From contig NC_079887.1 of NCBI RefSeq assembly GCF_029227915.1, forward strand, positions 25,047,650 through 25,111,649: a DNA stretch of 64,000 nucleotides, written 5' to 3'. The position numbers and the translations under genes were made by a program. Positions 11,517-25,293 of the stretch are shown piece after piece. Source of the stretch: Hydractinia symbiolongicarpus. Lineage: Eukaryota > Cnidaria > Hydrozoa > Anthoathecata > Hydractiniidae. Position 1 is the stretch's first letter; each line of letters opens with the position of its first letter. Below the pieces are notes generated by a model, which searched no databases, was not told the origin of the DNA, and was given only the letters and a program-made list of their open reading frames with translations.

Positions 11517-12740
11517 GTGAGACCAAACCTAGCCGTTATCGCGCGCTGAAGAAATAGTGACAGTTTCAAAAACTACATTTCATTGTCCTTCTAACGGTGT
11601 CAGTCCGTTTGAGTTTCAACAGTTGGGTCACATATTCGTACCAACATGTATTTAGCGATATTTATCTGATATTACTACGTTGCATCGGTTTTAGCAGTGA
11701 AACGATTGACTGTGGGACTTAATTGAACTCACTTTGGACTGTGACCTGATCAATGTGATAAATGACTCAAACGGACTCCAAGAAAAAAAATTCTTCCTAA
11801 TTTGACGTGATTGCCGGAAATCAGCGATTACACTGGGCGCTGTGGTAGCGTTACATTTAAAAATTTAGATGAATAAGTCGTTCTTTACTGTGGGACCAAT
11901 CCTACCCGTTATCGCGTGCTGAAGAAATAGCGACAGTTTCAAAAACTACATTTCATTGACTTTTTAACGGTGTCAGTCCGTTTGAGTTTCAACGGTTGGG
12001 TCACATATTCGTACCAACATGTATTTAGCGATATTTATCTGATATTTCTAGGTTGCATCGCTTTTAGCAGTGAAACAATTGACTGTGGGACTTAATTGAA
12101 CTCACTTTGGACTGTGACCTGATCAATGTGATAAATGACACAAATGGACTCCAAGAAAAAAAATTCTTCTTAATTTGACGTGATTGCCGGAAATCAGCGA
12201 TTACACTGGTCGCTGTGGTAGCGCTTCAAATGAAAATTAGGATAAAAAAGTCATTTTTTACTGTGAGACCAAACCTAGCCGCTATCGCGCGCTGAAGAAA
12301 TAGCGACAGTTTCAAAAACTACATTTCATTGTCCTTCTAACGGTGTCAGTCCGTTTGAGTTTCAACAGTTGGGTCACATATTCGTACCAACATGTATTTA
12401 GCGATATTTATCTGATATTACTACGTTGCATCGCTTTTAGCAGTGAAACGATGGACTGTGGGACTTAATTGAACTCACTTTGGACTGTGACCTGATCAAT
12501 GTGATAAATGACTCAAACGGACTCCAAGAAAAAAAATTCTTCCTAATTTGACGTGATTGCCGGAAATCAGCGATTACACTGGGCGCTGTGGTAGCGCTAC
12601 ATTTAAAAATTTAGATAAATAAGTCGTTCTTTACTGTGGGACCAATCCTACCCGTTATCGCGCGCTGAAGAAATAGCGACAGTTTCAAAAACTACATTTC
12701 ATTGACTTTTTACCGGTGTCAGTCCGTTTGAGTTTCAACG
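11517..12740 (+). repeat. Copy of the 7793-9016 dimers, offset 3724 bp
   Basis: The monomers at 11517, 11890, 12263 and 12636 match those at 7793, 8166, 8539 and 8912 at a constant 3724 bp. Shared markers are GCGTTACATT, the GAATAAG linker and the GCGTGCTG head. The match stops within the monomer at 12636, after TTTTTACCGG...CAACGGTT. Confidence 0.8.
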
Positions 12741-12759
12741 GTTGGGTCACATATTCGTA

Positions 12760-13995
12760 CCAACATGTATTTAGCGTTATTTATCTGATATTACTAGTTT
12801 ACATCGCTTTTAACAGTGAAACTATTGACTGTGGGACTTAATTGAACTAAATTTCGACCGTGACCTGGTCAATGTGATAAATGACACAAATGGACTCCAA
12901 AAAAATAATTCTTTTTAATTTGACATGATTGCCGGAAATCAGCGATTACACTGGGCGCTGTGGTAGCGCTTCATTTAAAAATTTAGATAAATAAGTCATT
13001 TCTTACTGTGGGACCAATCGTAGCCGTTATCCCGCGCTGAAGCAGTAGAGACAATTTCAAAAACTACACTTCATTGACTTTCTAACGGTGTCAATCCGTT
13101 TGAGTTACAACAGTTGGGTCACATATTCGTACCAACATGTTTCTAGCAATATTTTTCTGATATTACTAGGTTGTATGGCTTTTAACAGTGAAACGATTGA
13201 CTGTGGGACTTAATTGAACTGATTATGGACTGTGACCTTATAAATGTAAAAGTGAGACAATTGGACTCCAAGAAATAACATTCTTCTTAATATGAAATGA
13301 TTGCCGAAACTTAGCGATTACACTGGGCTCTGTGGTAGCGTTTCATTTAAAAATTTAAATAAAAAAGTCATTTTTTACTGTGGGACCAATCCTAGCCGTT
13401 ATCGCGCGCTGAAGAAATAGCGACAGTTTCAAAAACTACATTTCATTAACTTTCTAACGGTGTCAGTCCGTTTGAGTTTCAACGGTTGGGTCACATATTC
13501 GTAACAACATGTATTTAGCGATATTTATCTGATATTACTAGTTTACATCGCTTTTAACAGTGAAACGATTGACTGTGGGACTTAATTGAACTAAATTTCG
13601 ACCGTGACCTGGTCAATGTGATAAATGACACAAATGGACTCTAAAAAAATAATTCTTTTTAATTTGACATGATTGCCGGAAATCAGCGATTACACTGGGC
13701 GCTGTGGTAGCGCTTCATTTAAAAATTTAGATAAATAAGTCATTTCTTACTGTGGGACCAATCCTAGCCGTTATCCCGCGCTGAAGCAGTAGAGACAATT
13801 TCAAAAACTACACTTCATTGACTTTCTAACGGTGTCAATCCGTTTGAGTTACAACGGTTGGGTCACATATTCGTACCAACATGTTTCTAGCAATATTTTT
13901 CTGATATTACTAGGTTGTATGGCTTTTAACAGTGAAACGATTGACTGGGGGACTTAATTGAACTGATTATGGACTGTGACCTTATACATGTAAAA
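12760..13995 (+). repeat. Tandem dimer, 744 bp offset
   Basis: Text from about 12760 to 13250 recurs at about 13505-13995. Shared marks are TTTACATCGC, TTTCGACCGTG, the CCAAAAAAATAATTC-like tail and the CCCGCGCTGAAGCAG head followed by ATGTTTCTAGCAA. The head of the intervening monomer (13380) matches 4843/9284, so this is a mosaic made from at least two sources. Confidence 0.7.
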
Positions 13996-14123
13996 GTGAG
14001 ACAATTGGACTCCAAGAAAAAAAAATCTTCTTAATTTGACGTGATTGCCGGAAATCAGCGATTACACTGGTCGCTGTACTAGCGCTTCAAATAAAAATTA
14101 GGATAAAAAAGTCATTTTTTACT

Positions 14124-15240
14124 GTGGGACCCATCCTAGCTGTTATCGCGCGCTTTAGAAATAGCGACAGTTTCAAAAACTACATTTCATTGACTTTCTA
14201 GCGGTGTCAGTCTGTTTGAGTTTCAACGGTTGTGTCACATATTCGTACCAACATGTATTTAGCGATATTTTTCTGATATTACTTGGTTGTATGGCTTTTA
14301 ACAGTGAAACGATTGACTGTGGGACTTAATTGAACTGATTATGGACTGTGACCTTATAAATGTGAAAGTGAGACAATTGGACCCCAAGAAAAAACATTCT
14401 TCTTAATTTGACGTGATTGCCGGAAATCAGCGATTACACTGGTCGCTGTGGTAGCGCTTCAAATAAAAATTGGGATAAAAAAGTCATTTTTTACTGTGGG
14501 ACCAAACCTAGCCGTTATCGCGCGCTGAAGAAATAGCGACAGTTTCAAAAACTACATTTCATTGACTTTTTAACGGTGTCAGTCTGTTTGAGTTTCAACG
14601 GTTGTGTCACATATTCGTAGCAACATGTATTTAGCGATATTTATCTGATATTACTAGTTTGCATCGCTTTTAACAGTGAAACCATTGACTGTGGGACTTA
14701 ATTGAACTAATTATGGACTGTGACCTTATAAATGTAAAAGTGAGACAATTGGACTCCAAGAAATAACATTCTTTTTAATTTGACGTGATTGCCGAAAATC
14801 AGCGATTACACTGGGCGCTGTGGTAGCGCTTCACTTAAAAAATTTAGATAAATAAGTCGTTCTTTACTGTGGGACCAATCCTACCCGTTATCGCGCTCTG
14901 AAGAAATAGCTACAGTTTCAAAAACTACATTTCATTGACTTTTTAAAGGTGTCAATCCATTTTACTTACAACGGTTGTGTCACATATTCGTACCAACATG
15001 TATTTAGCGATATTTTTCTAATATTACTAGGTTGTATGGCTTTTAACAGTGAAACCATTGATTGTGGGACTTAATTGAACTAAATTTGGACCGTGACCTG
15101 GTCAATGTTATAAATGACACAAATGGTCTCCAAAAAAATAATTCTTTTTAATTTGACATGATTGCCGGAAATCAGCGATTACACTGGGCGCTGTTGTAGC
15201 GCTTCATTTAAAAAATTAGATAAATAAGTCGTTCTTTACT
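14124..15240 (+). repeat. Monomers at 14124, 14496, 14869: forerunners of the trimer
   Basis: The GCGCGCTTTAGAAATAG head (14124), the AAACCTAGCCG head (14496) and the TTTTACTTACAACGG body (14869) are the components that recur as trimers at 15241-17473 and 29.4-31.6 kb. The spacing from 14124 to 15613 is 1489 bp, so one extra monomer lies between the first appearance and the trimer phase. Confidence 0.65.
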
Positions 15241-16356
15241 GTGGGACCAATCCTACCCGTTATCGCGCGCTGAAACAATAGCGACAGTTTCAAAAACTAC
15301 ATTTCATTGACTTTCTAACGGTGTCAATCCATTTTACTTACAACGGTTGTGTCACATATTCGTACCAACATGTATTTAGCGATATTTTTCTAATATTACT
15401 AGGTTGTATGGCTTTTAACAGTGAAACCATTGACTGTGGGACTTAATTGAACTGATTATGGACTGTGAACTTATAAATGTGAAAGTGAGACAATTGGACT
15501 CCAAGAAATAACATTCTTCTTAATATGAAATGATTGCCGAAACTCAGCGATTACACTGGGCGCTGTGGTAGCGCTTCAATTTAAAATTAAGATAAAAAAG
15601 TCATTTTTTACTGTGGGACCAATCCTAGCTGTTATCGCGCGCTTTAGAAATAGCGACAGTTTCAAAAACTACATTTCATTGACTTTCTAGCGGTGTCAGT
15701 CTGTTTGAGTTTCAACGGTTGTGTCACATATTCGTACCAACATGTATTTAGCGATATTTTTCTGATATTACTAGGTTGTATGGCTTTTAACAGTGAAACG
15801 ATTGACTGTGGGACTTAATTGAACTGATTATGGACTGTGACCTTATACATGTAAAAGTGAGACAATTGGACTCCAAGAAAAAACATTCTTCTTAATTTGA
15901 CGTGATTGCCGGAAATCAGCGATTACACTGGTCGCTGTACTAGCGCTTCAAATAAAAATTAGGATAAAAAAGTCATTTTTTACTGTGGGACCAAACCTAG
16001 CCGTTATCGTGCTCTGAAGAAATAGCGACAGTTTCAAAAACTACATTTCATTGACTTTTTAACGGTGTCAGTCTGTTTGAGTTTCAACGGTTGGGTCACA
16101 TATTCGTACCAACATGCATTTAACGATATTTATGTGATATTACTAGTTTGCATCGCTTTTAACAGTGAAACCATTGACTGTGGGACTTAATTGAACTGAT
16201 TATGGACTGTGACCTTATAAATGTAAAAGTGAGACAATTGGACTCCAAGAAATAACATTCTTTTTAGTTTGACGTGATTGCCGGAAATCAGCGATTACAC
16301 TGGGCGCTGTTGTAGCGCTTCATTTAAAAAATTAGATAAATAAGTCGTTCTTTACT
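15241..16356 (+). repeat. Trimer HOR T1, first copy (1116 bp)
   Basis: Three monomers (15241, 15613, 15985) match the next three (16357, 16729, 17101) at 1116 bp. Diagnostic marks are the GCTGAAACAATAG head, GCTGTTGTAGCGC, the GCGCTTTAGAAATAG head, CTGTACTAGCGC, and ATGCATTTAACG with TTATGTGAT. Confidence 0.85.
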
Positions 16357-17473
16357 GTGGGACCAATCCTACCCGTTATCGCGCGCTGAAACAATAGCGA
16401 CAGTTTCAAAAACTACATTTCATTGACTTTCTAACGGTGTCAATCCATTTTACTTACAACGGTTGTGTCACATATTTGTACCAACATGTATTTAGCGATA
16501 TTTTTCTAATATTACTAGGATGTATGGCTTTTAACAGTGAAACCATTGACTGTGGGACTTAATTGAACTGATTATGGACTGTGACCTTATAAATGTGAAA
16601 GTGAGACAATTGGACTCCAAGAAATAACATTCTTCTTAATATGAAATGATTGCCGAAACTCAGCCATTACACTGGGCGCTGTGGTAGCGCTTCAATTTAA
16701 ATTTAAGATAAAAAAGTCATTTTTTACTGTGGGACCAATCCTAGCTGTTATCGCGCGCTTTAGAAATAGCGACAGTTTCAAAAACTACATTTCATTGACT
16801 TTCTAGCGGTGTCAGTCTGTTTGAGTTTCAACGGTTGTGTCACATATTCGTACCAACATGTATTTAGCGATATTTTTCTGATATTACTAGGTTGTATGGC
16901 TTTTAACAGTGAAACGATTGACTGTGGGACTTAATTGAACTGATTATGTACTGTGACCTTATACATGTAAAAGTGAGACAATTGGACTCCAAGAAAAAAC
17001 ATTCTTCTTAATTTGACGTGATTGCCGGAAATCAGCGATTACACTGGTCGCTGTACTAGCGCTTCAAATAAAAATTAGGATAAAAAAGTCATTTTTTACT
17101 GTGGGACCAAACCTAGCCGTTATCGCGCGCTGAAGAAATAGCGACAGTTTCAAAAACTACATTTCATTGACTTTTTAGCGGTGTCAGTCTGTTTGAGTTT
17201 CAACGGTTGGGTCACATATTCGTACCAACATGCATTTAACGATATTTATGTGATATTACTAGTTTGCATCGCTTTTAACAGTGAAACCATTGACTGTGGG
17301 ACTTAATTGAACTGATTATGGACTGTGACCTTATAAATGTAAAAGTGAGACAATTGGACTCCAAGAAATAACATTCTTTTTAATTTGACGTGATTGCCGA
17401 AAATCAGCGATTACACTGGGCGCTGTGGTAGCGCTTCACTTAAAAAAATTAGATAAATAAGTCGTTCTTTACT
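16357..17473 (+). repeat. Trimer HOR T1, second copy
   Basis: Tandem counterpart of 15241-16356. Its last monomer changes tail near 17390 (GCCGAAAATCAG and a CACTTAAAAAAATT linker), where it joins the GTCCG-headed monomer at 17474. The same trimer components recur, rearranged, at 29389-31251. Confidence 0.8.
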
Positions 17474-17530
17474 GTGGGACCAATCCTGTCCGTTATCGCG
17501 CGCTGAAGAAATAGCGACAGTTTCAAAAAC

Positions 17531-19020
17531 TACATTTCATTGACTTTCTAACGGTGTTAATCCGTTTGAGTTACAACGGTTGGGTCACATATTCGTACCA
17601 ACATGTATTTAGCGATATTTTTCTGATATTACTAGGTTGTATGGCTTTTAACAGTGAAACCATTGACTGTGGGACTTAATTGAACTGATTAGGGACTGCG
17701 ACCTTAAAAAAAAAGTGAAAGTAAGACAATTGGATTCCAAGAAAAAAAATTCTTTTTAATTTGACGTGATTGCCGGAAACCAGCGATTACACTGGGCGTT
17801 GTGGTAGCGCTTCATTTAAAAATTTAGATAAATGAGTCGTTCTTTACTGTGGGACCAATCCTATTCGTTATCGCACGCTGAGGAAATTGCGACAGTTTCA
17901 AAAACTACACTTCATTGACTTTCTAACGGTGTCAATCCGTTTGAGTTACAACGTTGAGTCACATATTCGTACCAACATGTATTTAGCGATATTTTTCTGA
18001 TATTACTAGGTTGTGTGGCTTTTAACAGTGAAACGATTGACTGTGGTACTTAATTGAACTGATTATGGACTGTGACCTTATAAATGTGAAAGTGAGACAA
18101 TTGGACTAAAAAGAAATAACATTCTTCTTAATATGAAATGATTGCCCAAACTCAGCGATTACACTGGCCGCTGTGGTAGCCTTTCAAATAATAATTAAAA
18201 TAAAAAAGTCATTTTTTACTGTGGGACCAATCCTAGCTGTTATCGCGCGCTTAAGAAATAGCGACAGTTTCAAAAACTACACTTCATTGACTTTCTAACG
18301 GTATCAATCCGTTTGAGTTACAACGGTTGGGTCACATATTCGTACCAACATGTATTTAGCGACATTTTTCTGATATTACTAGGTTGTGTAGCTTTCAACA
18401 GTGAAACGATTGACTGTGGGACTTAATTGAACTGAATTTGGACCGTGACCTGATCAATGTGATAAATGACACAAATGAACTCCAAAAAAAAGTTCTTCTT
18501 AATTTGACATGATTGCCGGAAATCAGCGATTACACTGGGCGCTGTGGTAGCGCTTCATTTAAAAAATTAGATAAATATGTCGTTCTTTACTGTGGGACCA
18601 ATCCTACCCGTTATCGCGCGCTGAAAAAATAGCGACAGTTTTAAAAACTACATTTCATTGACTTTCTAACGGTGTCAATCCGTTTTACTTACAACGGTTG
18701 GGTCACATATTCGTACCAACATGTATTTAGCGATATTTTTCTGATATTACTAGGTTGCATCGCTTTTAACAGTGAAACGATTGACTGTGGGACTTAATTG
18801 AACTGATTATGGACTGTGACCTTATAAATGTAAAAGTGAGACAATTGGACTCCAAGAAATAACATTCTTCTTAATATGAAATGATTGCCGAAACTCAGCG
18901 ATTACACTGGGTGCTGTGGTAGCGCTTCAATTTAAAATTAAGATAAAAAAGTCATTTTTTACTGTGGGACCAATTCTAGCTGTTATCGCGCGCTTAAGAA
19001 ATAGCGACAGTTTCAAAACC
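17531..19020 (+). repeat. Tetramer HOR Q1, first copy (1490 bp)
   Basis: Four monomer lengths followed at once by an apparently identical copy. I found no difference when comparing them line by line. Private markers present in both are GTGTTAATCC, TTAGGGACTGCG, CCTTAAAAAAAAAGTG, GAGGAAATTGCG, ATTGCCCAAACTC, AATATGTCG and TTTCAAAACC. The exchange point can be placed in the 24 bp common to both ends, starting TACATTTCATTGAC (17531-17554). Confidence 0.9.
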
Positions 19021-20510
19021 TACATTTCATTGACTTTCTAACGGTGTTAATCCGTTTGAGTTACAACGGTTGGGTCACATATTCGTACCAACATGTATTT
19101 AGCGATATTTTTCTGATATTACTAGGTTGTATGGCTTTTAACAGTGAAACCATTGACTGTGGGACTTAATTGAACTGATTAGGGACTGCGACCTTAAAAA
19201 AAAAGTGAAAGTAAGACAATTGGATTCCAAGAAAAAAAATTCTTTTTAATTTGACGTGATTGCCGGAAACCAGCGATTACACTGGGCGTTGTGGTAGCGC
19301 TTCATTTAAAAATTTAGATAAATGAGTCGTTCTTTACTGTGGGACCAATCCTATTCGTTATCGCACGCTGAGGAAATTGCGACAGTTTCAAAAACTACAC
19401 TTCATTGACTTTCTAACGGTGTCAATCCGTTTGAGTTACAACGTTGAGTCACATATTCGTACCAACATGTATTTAGCGATATTTTTCTGATATTACTAGG
19501 TTGTGTGGCTTTTAACAGTGAAACGATTGACTGTGGTACTTAATTGAACTGATTATGGACTGTGACCTTATAAATGTGAAAGTGAGACAATTGGACTAAA
19601 AAGAAATAACATTCTTCTTAATATGAAATGATTGCCCAAACTCAGCGATTACACTGGCCGCTGTGGTAGCCTTTCAAATAATAATTAAAATAAAAAAGTC
19701 ATTTTTTACTGTGGGACCAATCCTAGCTGTTATCGCGCGCTTAAGAAATAGCGACAGTTTCAAAAACTACACTTCATTGACTTTCTAACGGTATCAATCC
19801 GTTTGAGTTACAACGGTTGGGTCACATATTCGTACCAACATGTATTTAGCGACATTTTTCTGATATTACTAGGTTGTGTAGCTTTCAACAGTGAAACGAT
19901 TGACTGTGGGACTTAATTGAACTGAATTTGGACCGTGACCTGATCAATGTGATAAATGACACAAATGAACTCCAAAAAAAAGTTCTTCTTAATTTGACAT
20001 GATTGCCGGAAATCAGCGATTACACTGGGCGCTGTGGTAGCGCTTCATTTAAAAAATTAGATAAATATGTCGTTCTTTACTGTGGGACCAATCCTACCCG
20101 TTATCGCGCGCTGAAAAAATAGCGACAGTTTTAAAAACTACATTTCATTGACTTTCTAACGGTGTCAATCCGTTTTACTTACAACGGTTGGGTCACATAT
20201 TCGTACCAACATGTATTTAGCGATATTTTTCTGATATTACTAGGTTGCATCGCTTTTAACAGTGAAACGATTGACTGTGGGACTTAATTGAACTGATTAT
20301 GGACTGTGACCTTATAAATGTAAAAGTGAGACAATTGGACTCCAAGAAATAACATTCTTCTTAATATGAAATGATTGCCGAAACTCAGCGATTACACTGG
20401 GTGCTGTGGTAGCGCTTCAATTTAAAATTAAGATAAAAAAGTCATTTTTTACTGTGGGACCAATTCTAGCTGTTATCGCGCGCTTAAGAAATAGCGACAG
20501 TTTCAAAACC
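19021..20510 (+). repeat. Tetramer HOR Q1, second copy (apparently identical)
   Basis: Exact counterpart of 17531-19020 as far as the eye can tell. The similar region at 31.3-32.8 kb has only one copy of this tetramer and differs at several bases (GAAATAGCG for GAAATTGCG, ATTGCCGAAACTC for ATTGCCCAAACTC). The duplication here therefore looks recent; an assembly artefact is the alternative. Confidence 0.9.
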
Positions 20511-22315
20511 TACATTTCATTGACTTTCTAACGGAGTCAGTCCGTTTGAGTTTCAACGGTTGGGTCACATATTCGTACCAACATGTATTTAGCAATATCT
20601 ATCTGATATTACTAGGTTGCATCGCTTTTAACAGTGCAACGATTGACTGTGGGATTTAGTTGAACTAACTTTGGACTGTGCCCTGATAAATGTGATAAAT
20701 GAGACAATTGGATTCCAAGAAAAAACATTCTTCCTAATTTGACGTGATTGCCGGAAATCAGCGATTACACTGGGCGCTGTGGTAGCGCTTCATTTAAAAA
20801 TTCAGATAAATAAGTCATTTCTTACTGTGGGACCAATCCTAGCCGTTATCCCGCGCTGAAGCAGTAGAGACAATTTCAAAAACTACACTTCATTGACTTT
20901 CTAACGGTGTCAATCCGTTTGAGTTACAACGGTTGGGTCACATATTGGTACCAACATGTTTTTAGCGACATTTTTCTGATATTACAAGGTTGTATCGCTT
21001 TTAACAGTGCAACGATTGACTGTGGGATTTAATTGAACTAACTTTGGACTGTGCCCTGATAAATGTGATAAATGAGTCAATTGGACTCCAAGAAAAAAAT
21101 TCTTCCTAATTTGACGTGATTGCCGGAAATCAGCGATTACACTGGGCGCTGTGGTAGCGCTTCATTTAAAAATTTAGATAAATAAGTCGTTCTTTACTGT
21201 GGGACCAATCCTACCCGTTATCGCGCGCTGAAAAAATAGCGACAGTTTCAAAAACTACATTTCATTGACTTTCGAACGGTGTCAATTCGTTTGGGTTACA
21301 ACGGTTGGGTCACATCTTCGTACCAACATGTGTTTAGCGATATTTTTCTGATATTACTAGGTTGTATGGCTTTTAACAGTGAAACCATTGACTGTGGGAC
21401 TTAATTGAACTGATTATGGACTGTGACCTTATAAATGTCAAAGTGAGACCATTGGACTCCAAGAAGTAACATTCTTCTTAATATGAAATGATTGCCGAAC
21501 CTCAGCGATTACACTGGTCGCTGTGGTAGCGCTTGAATTGAAAATTAAGATAAAAAAGTCATTTTTTACTGTGGAACCAATCCTAGCCGTTATTGCGCGC
21601 TGAAAAAATAGCGACAGTTTCAAAAACTACATTTCATTAACTTTCTAACGGTGACAGTTCGTTTGAGTTTCAACGGTTGGGTCACAAATTCGTACCAACA
21701 TGTATTTAGCGATATTTATCTGATATTACTAGGTTGCATCGCTTTTAACAGTGAAACGATTGACTGTGGGACTTAATTGAACTAACTCTGGACTGTAACC
21801 TGATCAATGTGATAAATGACACAAATGGACTCCAAGAAAAAACATTCTTCTTAATTTGACGTGATTGCCGAAACTCAGCGATTACACTGGGCGCTGTGGT
21901 AGCGCTTCATTAAAAACTTTAGATAAATAAGTCGTTCTTTACTGTAGGACCAATCCTAACCGTTATCGTGAGATGAAAAAATAACGACAGTTTCAAAAAC
22001 TATATTTCATTGACTTTCTAACGGTGTCAATCCGTTTGAGTTTCAACGGTTGGGTCACATATTCGTACCAACATGTATTTAGCGATATTTTTCTGATATT
22101 ACTAGGTTGTATGTCTTTTAACAGTGAAACCATTGACTGTGGGACTTAATTGAACTGATTATGGACTGTGACCTTATAAATGTGAAAGTGAGACAATTGG
22201 ACTCCAAGAAATAACATTCTTCTTAATATGAAATGATTGCCGAAACTCAGCGATTACACTGGGCGCTGTGGTAGCGCTTCATTTAAAAAATTAGATAAAT
22301 AAGTCGTTCTTTACT
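20511..22315 (+). repeat. Monomers 20827-21944: AGCAG head, GAACGG body, TATTGCG head, GTAGGACC head
   Basis: This run matches 32799-34976. The monomer at 21199 (TTCGAACGG, ATCTTCGTACC) equals that at 33860, 21571 (GTGGAACC, TTATTGCG) equals 34232, and 21944 (GTAGGACC, TCGTGAGATG) equals 34605. The extra monomer at 33488 is missing here. Nothing besides satellite is seen. Confidence 0.75.
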
Positions 22316-25293
22316 GTGGGACCAATCCTACCCGTTATCGCACGCTGAAAAAGTAGCGACAGTTTTAAAAACTACATTTCATTGACTTTCTAACGGTGTC
22401 AATCCGTTTTACTTACAACGGTTGGGTCACATATTCGTACCAACATGTATTTAGCGATATTTTTCTGATATTACTAGGTTGCATCGCTTTTAACAGTGAA
22501 ACGATTGACTGTGGGACTTAATTGAACTGATTATGGACTGTGACCTTATAAATGTAAAAGTGAGACAATTGGACTCCAAGAAATAACATTCTTCTTAATA
22601 TGAAATGATTGCCGAAACTCAGCGATTACACTGGGTGCTGTGGTAGCGTTTCAATTAAAAATTAAAATAAAAAAGCCATTTTTTACTGTGGGACCAACCC
22701 TAGCCGTTATCGCGCGCTGAAGAAATAGCGACAGTTTCAAAAACTACATTTCATTGACTTTCTAACGGTGTCAGTCCGTTTGAGTTTCAACGGTTGGGTC
22801 ACATATTCGTACTAACATGTATTTAGCGATATTTATCTGATATTACTAGTTTGCATCGCTTTTAACAGTGAAACGATTGACTGTGGGACTTAATTGAACT
22901 AAATTCGGACCGTGACCTGATCAATATCATAAATAACACAAATGGACTCCAAAAAAAAATTCTTCTTAATTTGACATGATTGCCGGAAATCAGCGATTAC
23001 ACTGGGCGCTGTGGTAGCGTTTCACTTAAAAAAATTAGATAAATAAGTCGTTTTTACTGTGGGACCAATCCTGTCCGTTATCGCGAGCTGAAGAAATAGC
23101 GACAGTTTCAAAAACTACATTTCATTGACTTTCTAACTGTGTCAATCCGTTTGAGTTACAACGGTTGGGTCACATATTCGTACCAACATGTATTTAGCGA
23201 TATTTTTCTGATATTACTAGGTTGTATGGCTTTTAACAGTGAAACCATTGACTGTGGGACGTAATTGAACTGATTATGGACAGCGACCTTATAAATGTGA
23301 AAGTGAGACAATTTGACTCCAAGAAAAAAAATTCTTCTTAATTTGACGTGATTGCCGGAAATCAGCGATAACACTGGGCGCTGTGGTAGCGCTTCATTTA
23401 AAAATTTAGATAAATAAGTCGTTCTTTACTGTGGGACCAATCCTACCCGTTATCGCGCGCTGAAAAAATAGCGACAGTTTCAAAAACTACATTTCATTGA
23501 CTTTCGAACGGTGTCAATTCGTTTGGGTTACAACGGTTGGGTCACATCTTCGTACCAACATGTATTTAGCGATATTTTTCTGATATTACTAGGTTGTATG
23601 TCTTTTAACAGTGAAACCATTGACTGTGGGACTTAATTGAACTGATTATGGACTGTGACCTTATAAATGTGAAAGTGAGACAATTGGACTCCAAGAAATA
23701 ACATTCTTCTTAATATGAAATGATTGCCGAAACTCAGCGATTACACTGGGCGCTGTGGTAGCGCTTCATTTAAAAAATTAGATAAATAAGTCGTTCTTTA
23801 CTGTGGGACCAATCCTACCCGTTATCGCACGCTGAAAAAATAGCGACAGTTTTAAAAACTACATTTCATTGACTTTCTAACGGTGTCAATCCGTTTTACT
23901 TACAACGGTTGGGTCACATATTTGTACCAACATGTATTTAGCGATATTTTTCTGATATTACTAGGTTGCATCGCTTTTAACAGTGAAACGATTGACTGTG
24001 GGACTTAATTGAACTGATTATGGACTGTGACCTTATAAATGTAAAAGTGAGACAATTGGACTCCAAGAAATAACATTCTTCTTAATATGAAATGATTGCC
24101 GAAACTCAGCGATTACACTGGGCTCTGTGGTAGCGTTTCAATTGAAAATTAAAATAAAAAAGTCATTTTTTACTGAGGGACCAATCCTAGCCGTTATCGC
24201 GCGCTGAAGAAATAGCGACAGTTTCAAAAACTACATTTCATTGACTTTCTAACGGTGTCAGTCCGTTTGAGTTTCAACGGTTGGGTCACATATTCGTACC
24301 AACATGTATTTAGCGATATTTATCTGATATTACTAGTTTGCATCGCTTTTAACAGTGAAACGATTGACTGTGGGACTTAATTGAACTAAATTCGGACCGT
24401 GACCTGATCAATGTCATAAATAACACAAATGGACTCCAAAAAAAAAAATTCTTCTTAATTTGACATGATTGCCAGAAATCAGCGATTACACTGGGCGCTG
24501 TGGTAGCGCTTCACTTAAAAAAATTAGATAAATAAGTCGTTCTTTACTGTGGGACCAATCCTGTCCGTTATCACGAGCTGAAGAAATAGCGACAGTTTCA
24601 AAAACTACATTTCATTGACTTTCTAACGGTGTCAATCCGTTTGAGTTACAACGGTTGGGTCACATATTCGTACCAACATGTATTTAGCGATATTTTTCTG
24701 ATATTACTAGGTTGTATGGCTTTTAACAGTGAAACCATTGACTGTGGGACGTAATTGAACTGATTATGGACAGCGACCTTATAAATGTGAAAGTGAGACA
24801 ATTTGACTCCAAGAAAAAAAATTCTTCTTAATTTGACGTGATTGCCGGAAATCAGCGATTACACTGGGCGCTGTGGTAGCGCTTCATTTAAAAATTTAGA
24901 TAAATAAGTCGTTCTTTACTGTGGGACCAATCCTACCCGTTATCGCGCGCTGAAAAAATAGCGACAATTTCAAAAACTACATTTCATTGACTTTCGAACG
25001 GTGTCAATTCGTTTGGGTTACAACGGTTGGGTCACATCTTCGTACCAACATGTATTTAGCGATATTTTTCTGATATTACTAGGTTGTATGGCTTTTAACA
25101 GTGAAACGATTGACTGTGGGACTTAATTGAACTAACTCTGGACTGTGACCTGATCAATGTGATAAATGACACAAATGGACTCCAAGAAAAAACATTCTTC
25201 TTAATTTGACGTGATTGTCGAAACTCAGCGATTACACTGGGCGCTGTGGTAGCGCTTCATTAAAAACTTTAGATAAATAAGTCGTTCTTTACT
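22316..25293 (+). repeat. Tetramer HOR Q2, two copies (1487-1490 bp)
   Basis: Monomers 22316, 22688, 23059, 23431 correspond to 23803, 24175, 24549, 24921. Shared marks are TCGCACGCTG with GTTTTAAAAAC, a GTTTGCATCG middle with AAATTCGGACCG, the GTCCG head with GAGCTG, and the TTCGAACGG body. Correspondence fades in the middle of the fourth monomer (about 23590 and 25080), where the second copy switches to the CTAACTCTGG variable region. Confidence 0.8.

Noticed and set aside
21438-21623. Open frame of 61 codons on the minus strand, recurring at 34099-34284 and 35588-35773
   Set aside because: All three lie at the same place relative to the monomer (240 bases after its start, crossing into the next). 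They are open only because those monomers share variants. There is no ribosome site, domain or conservation as protein, so they are chance readings of the satellite.
23156-23374. Open frame of 72 codons on the minus strand
   Set aside because: It lies within a single satellite monomer, is interrupted in sister monomers by single-base changes, and shows no recognisable protein features.
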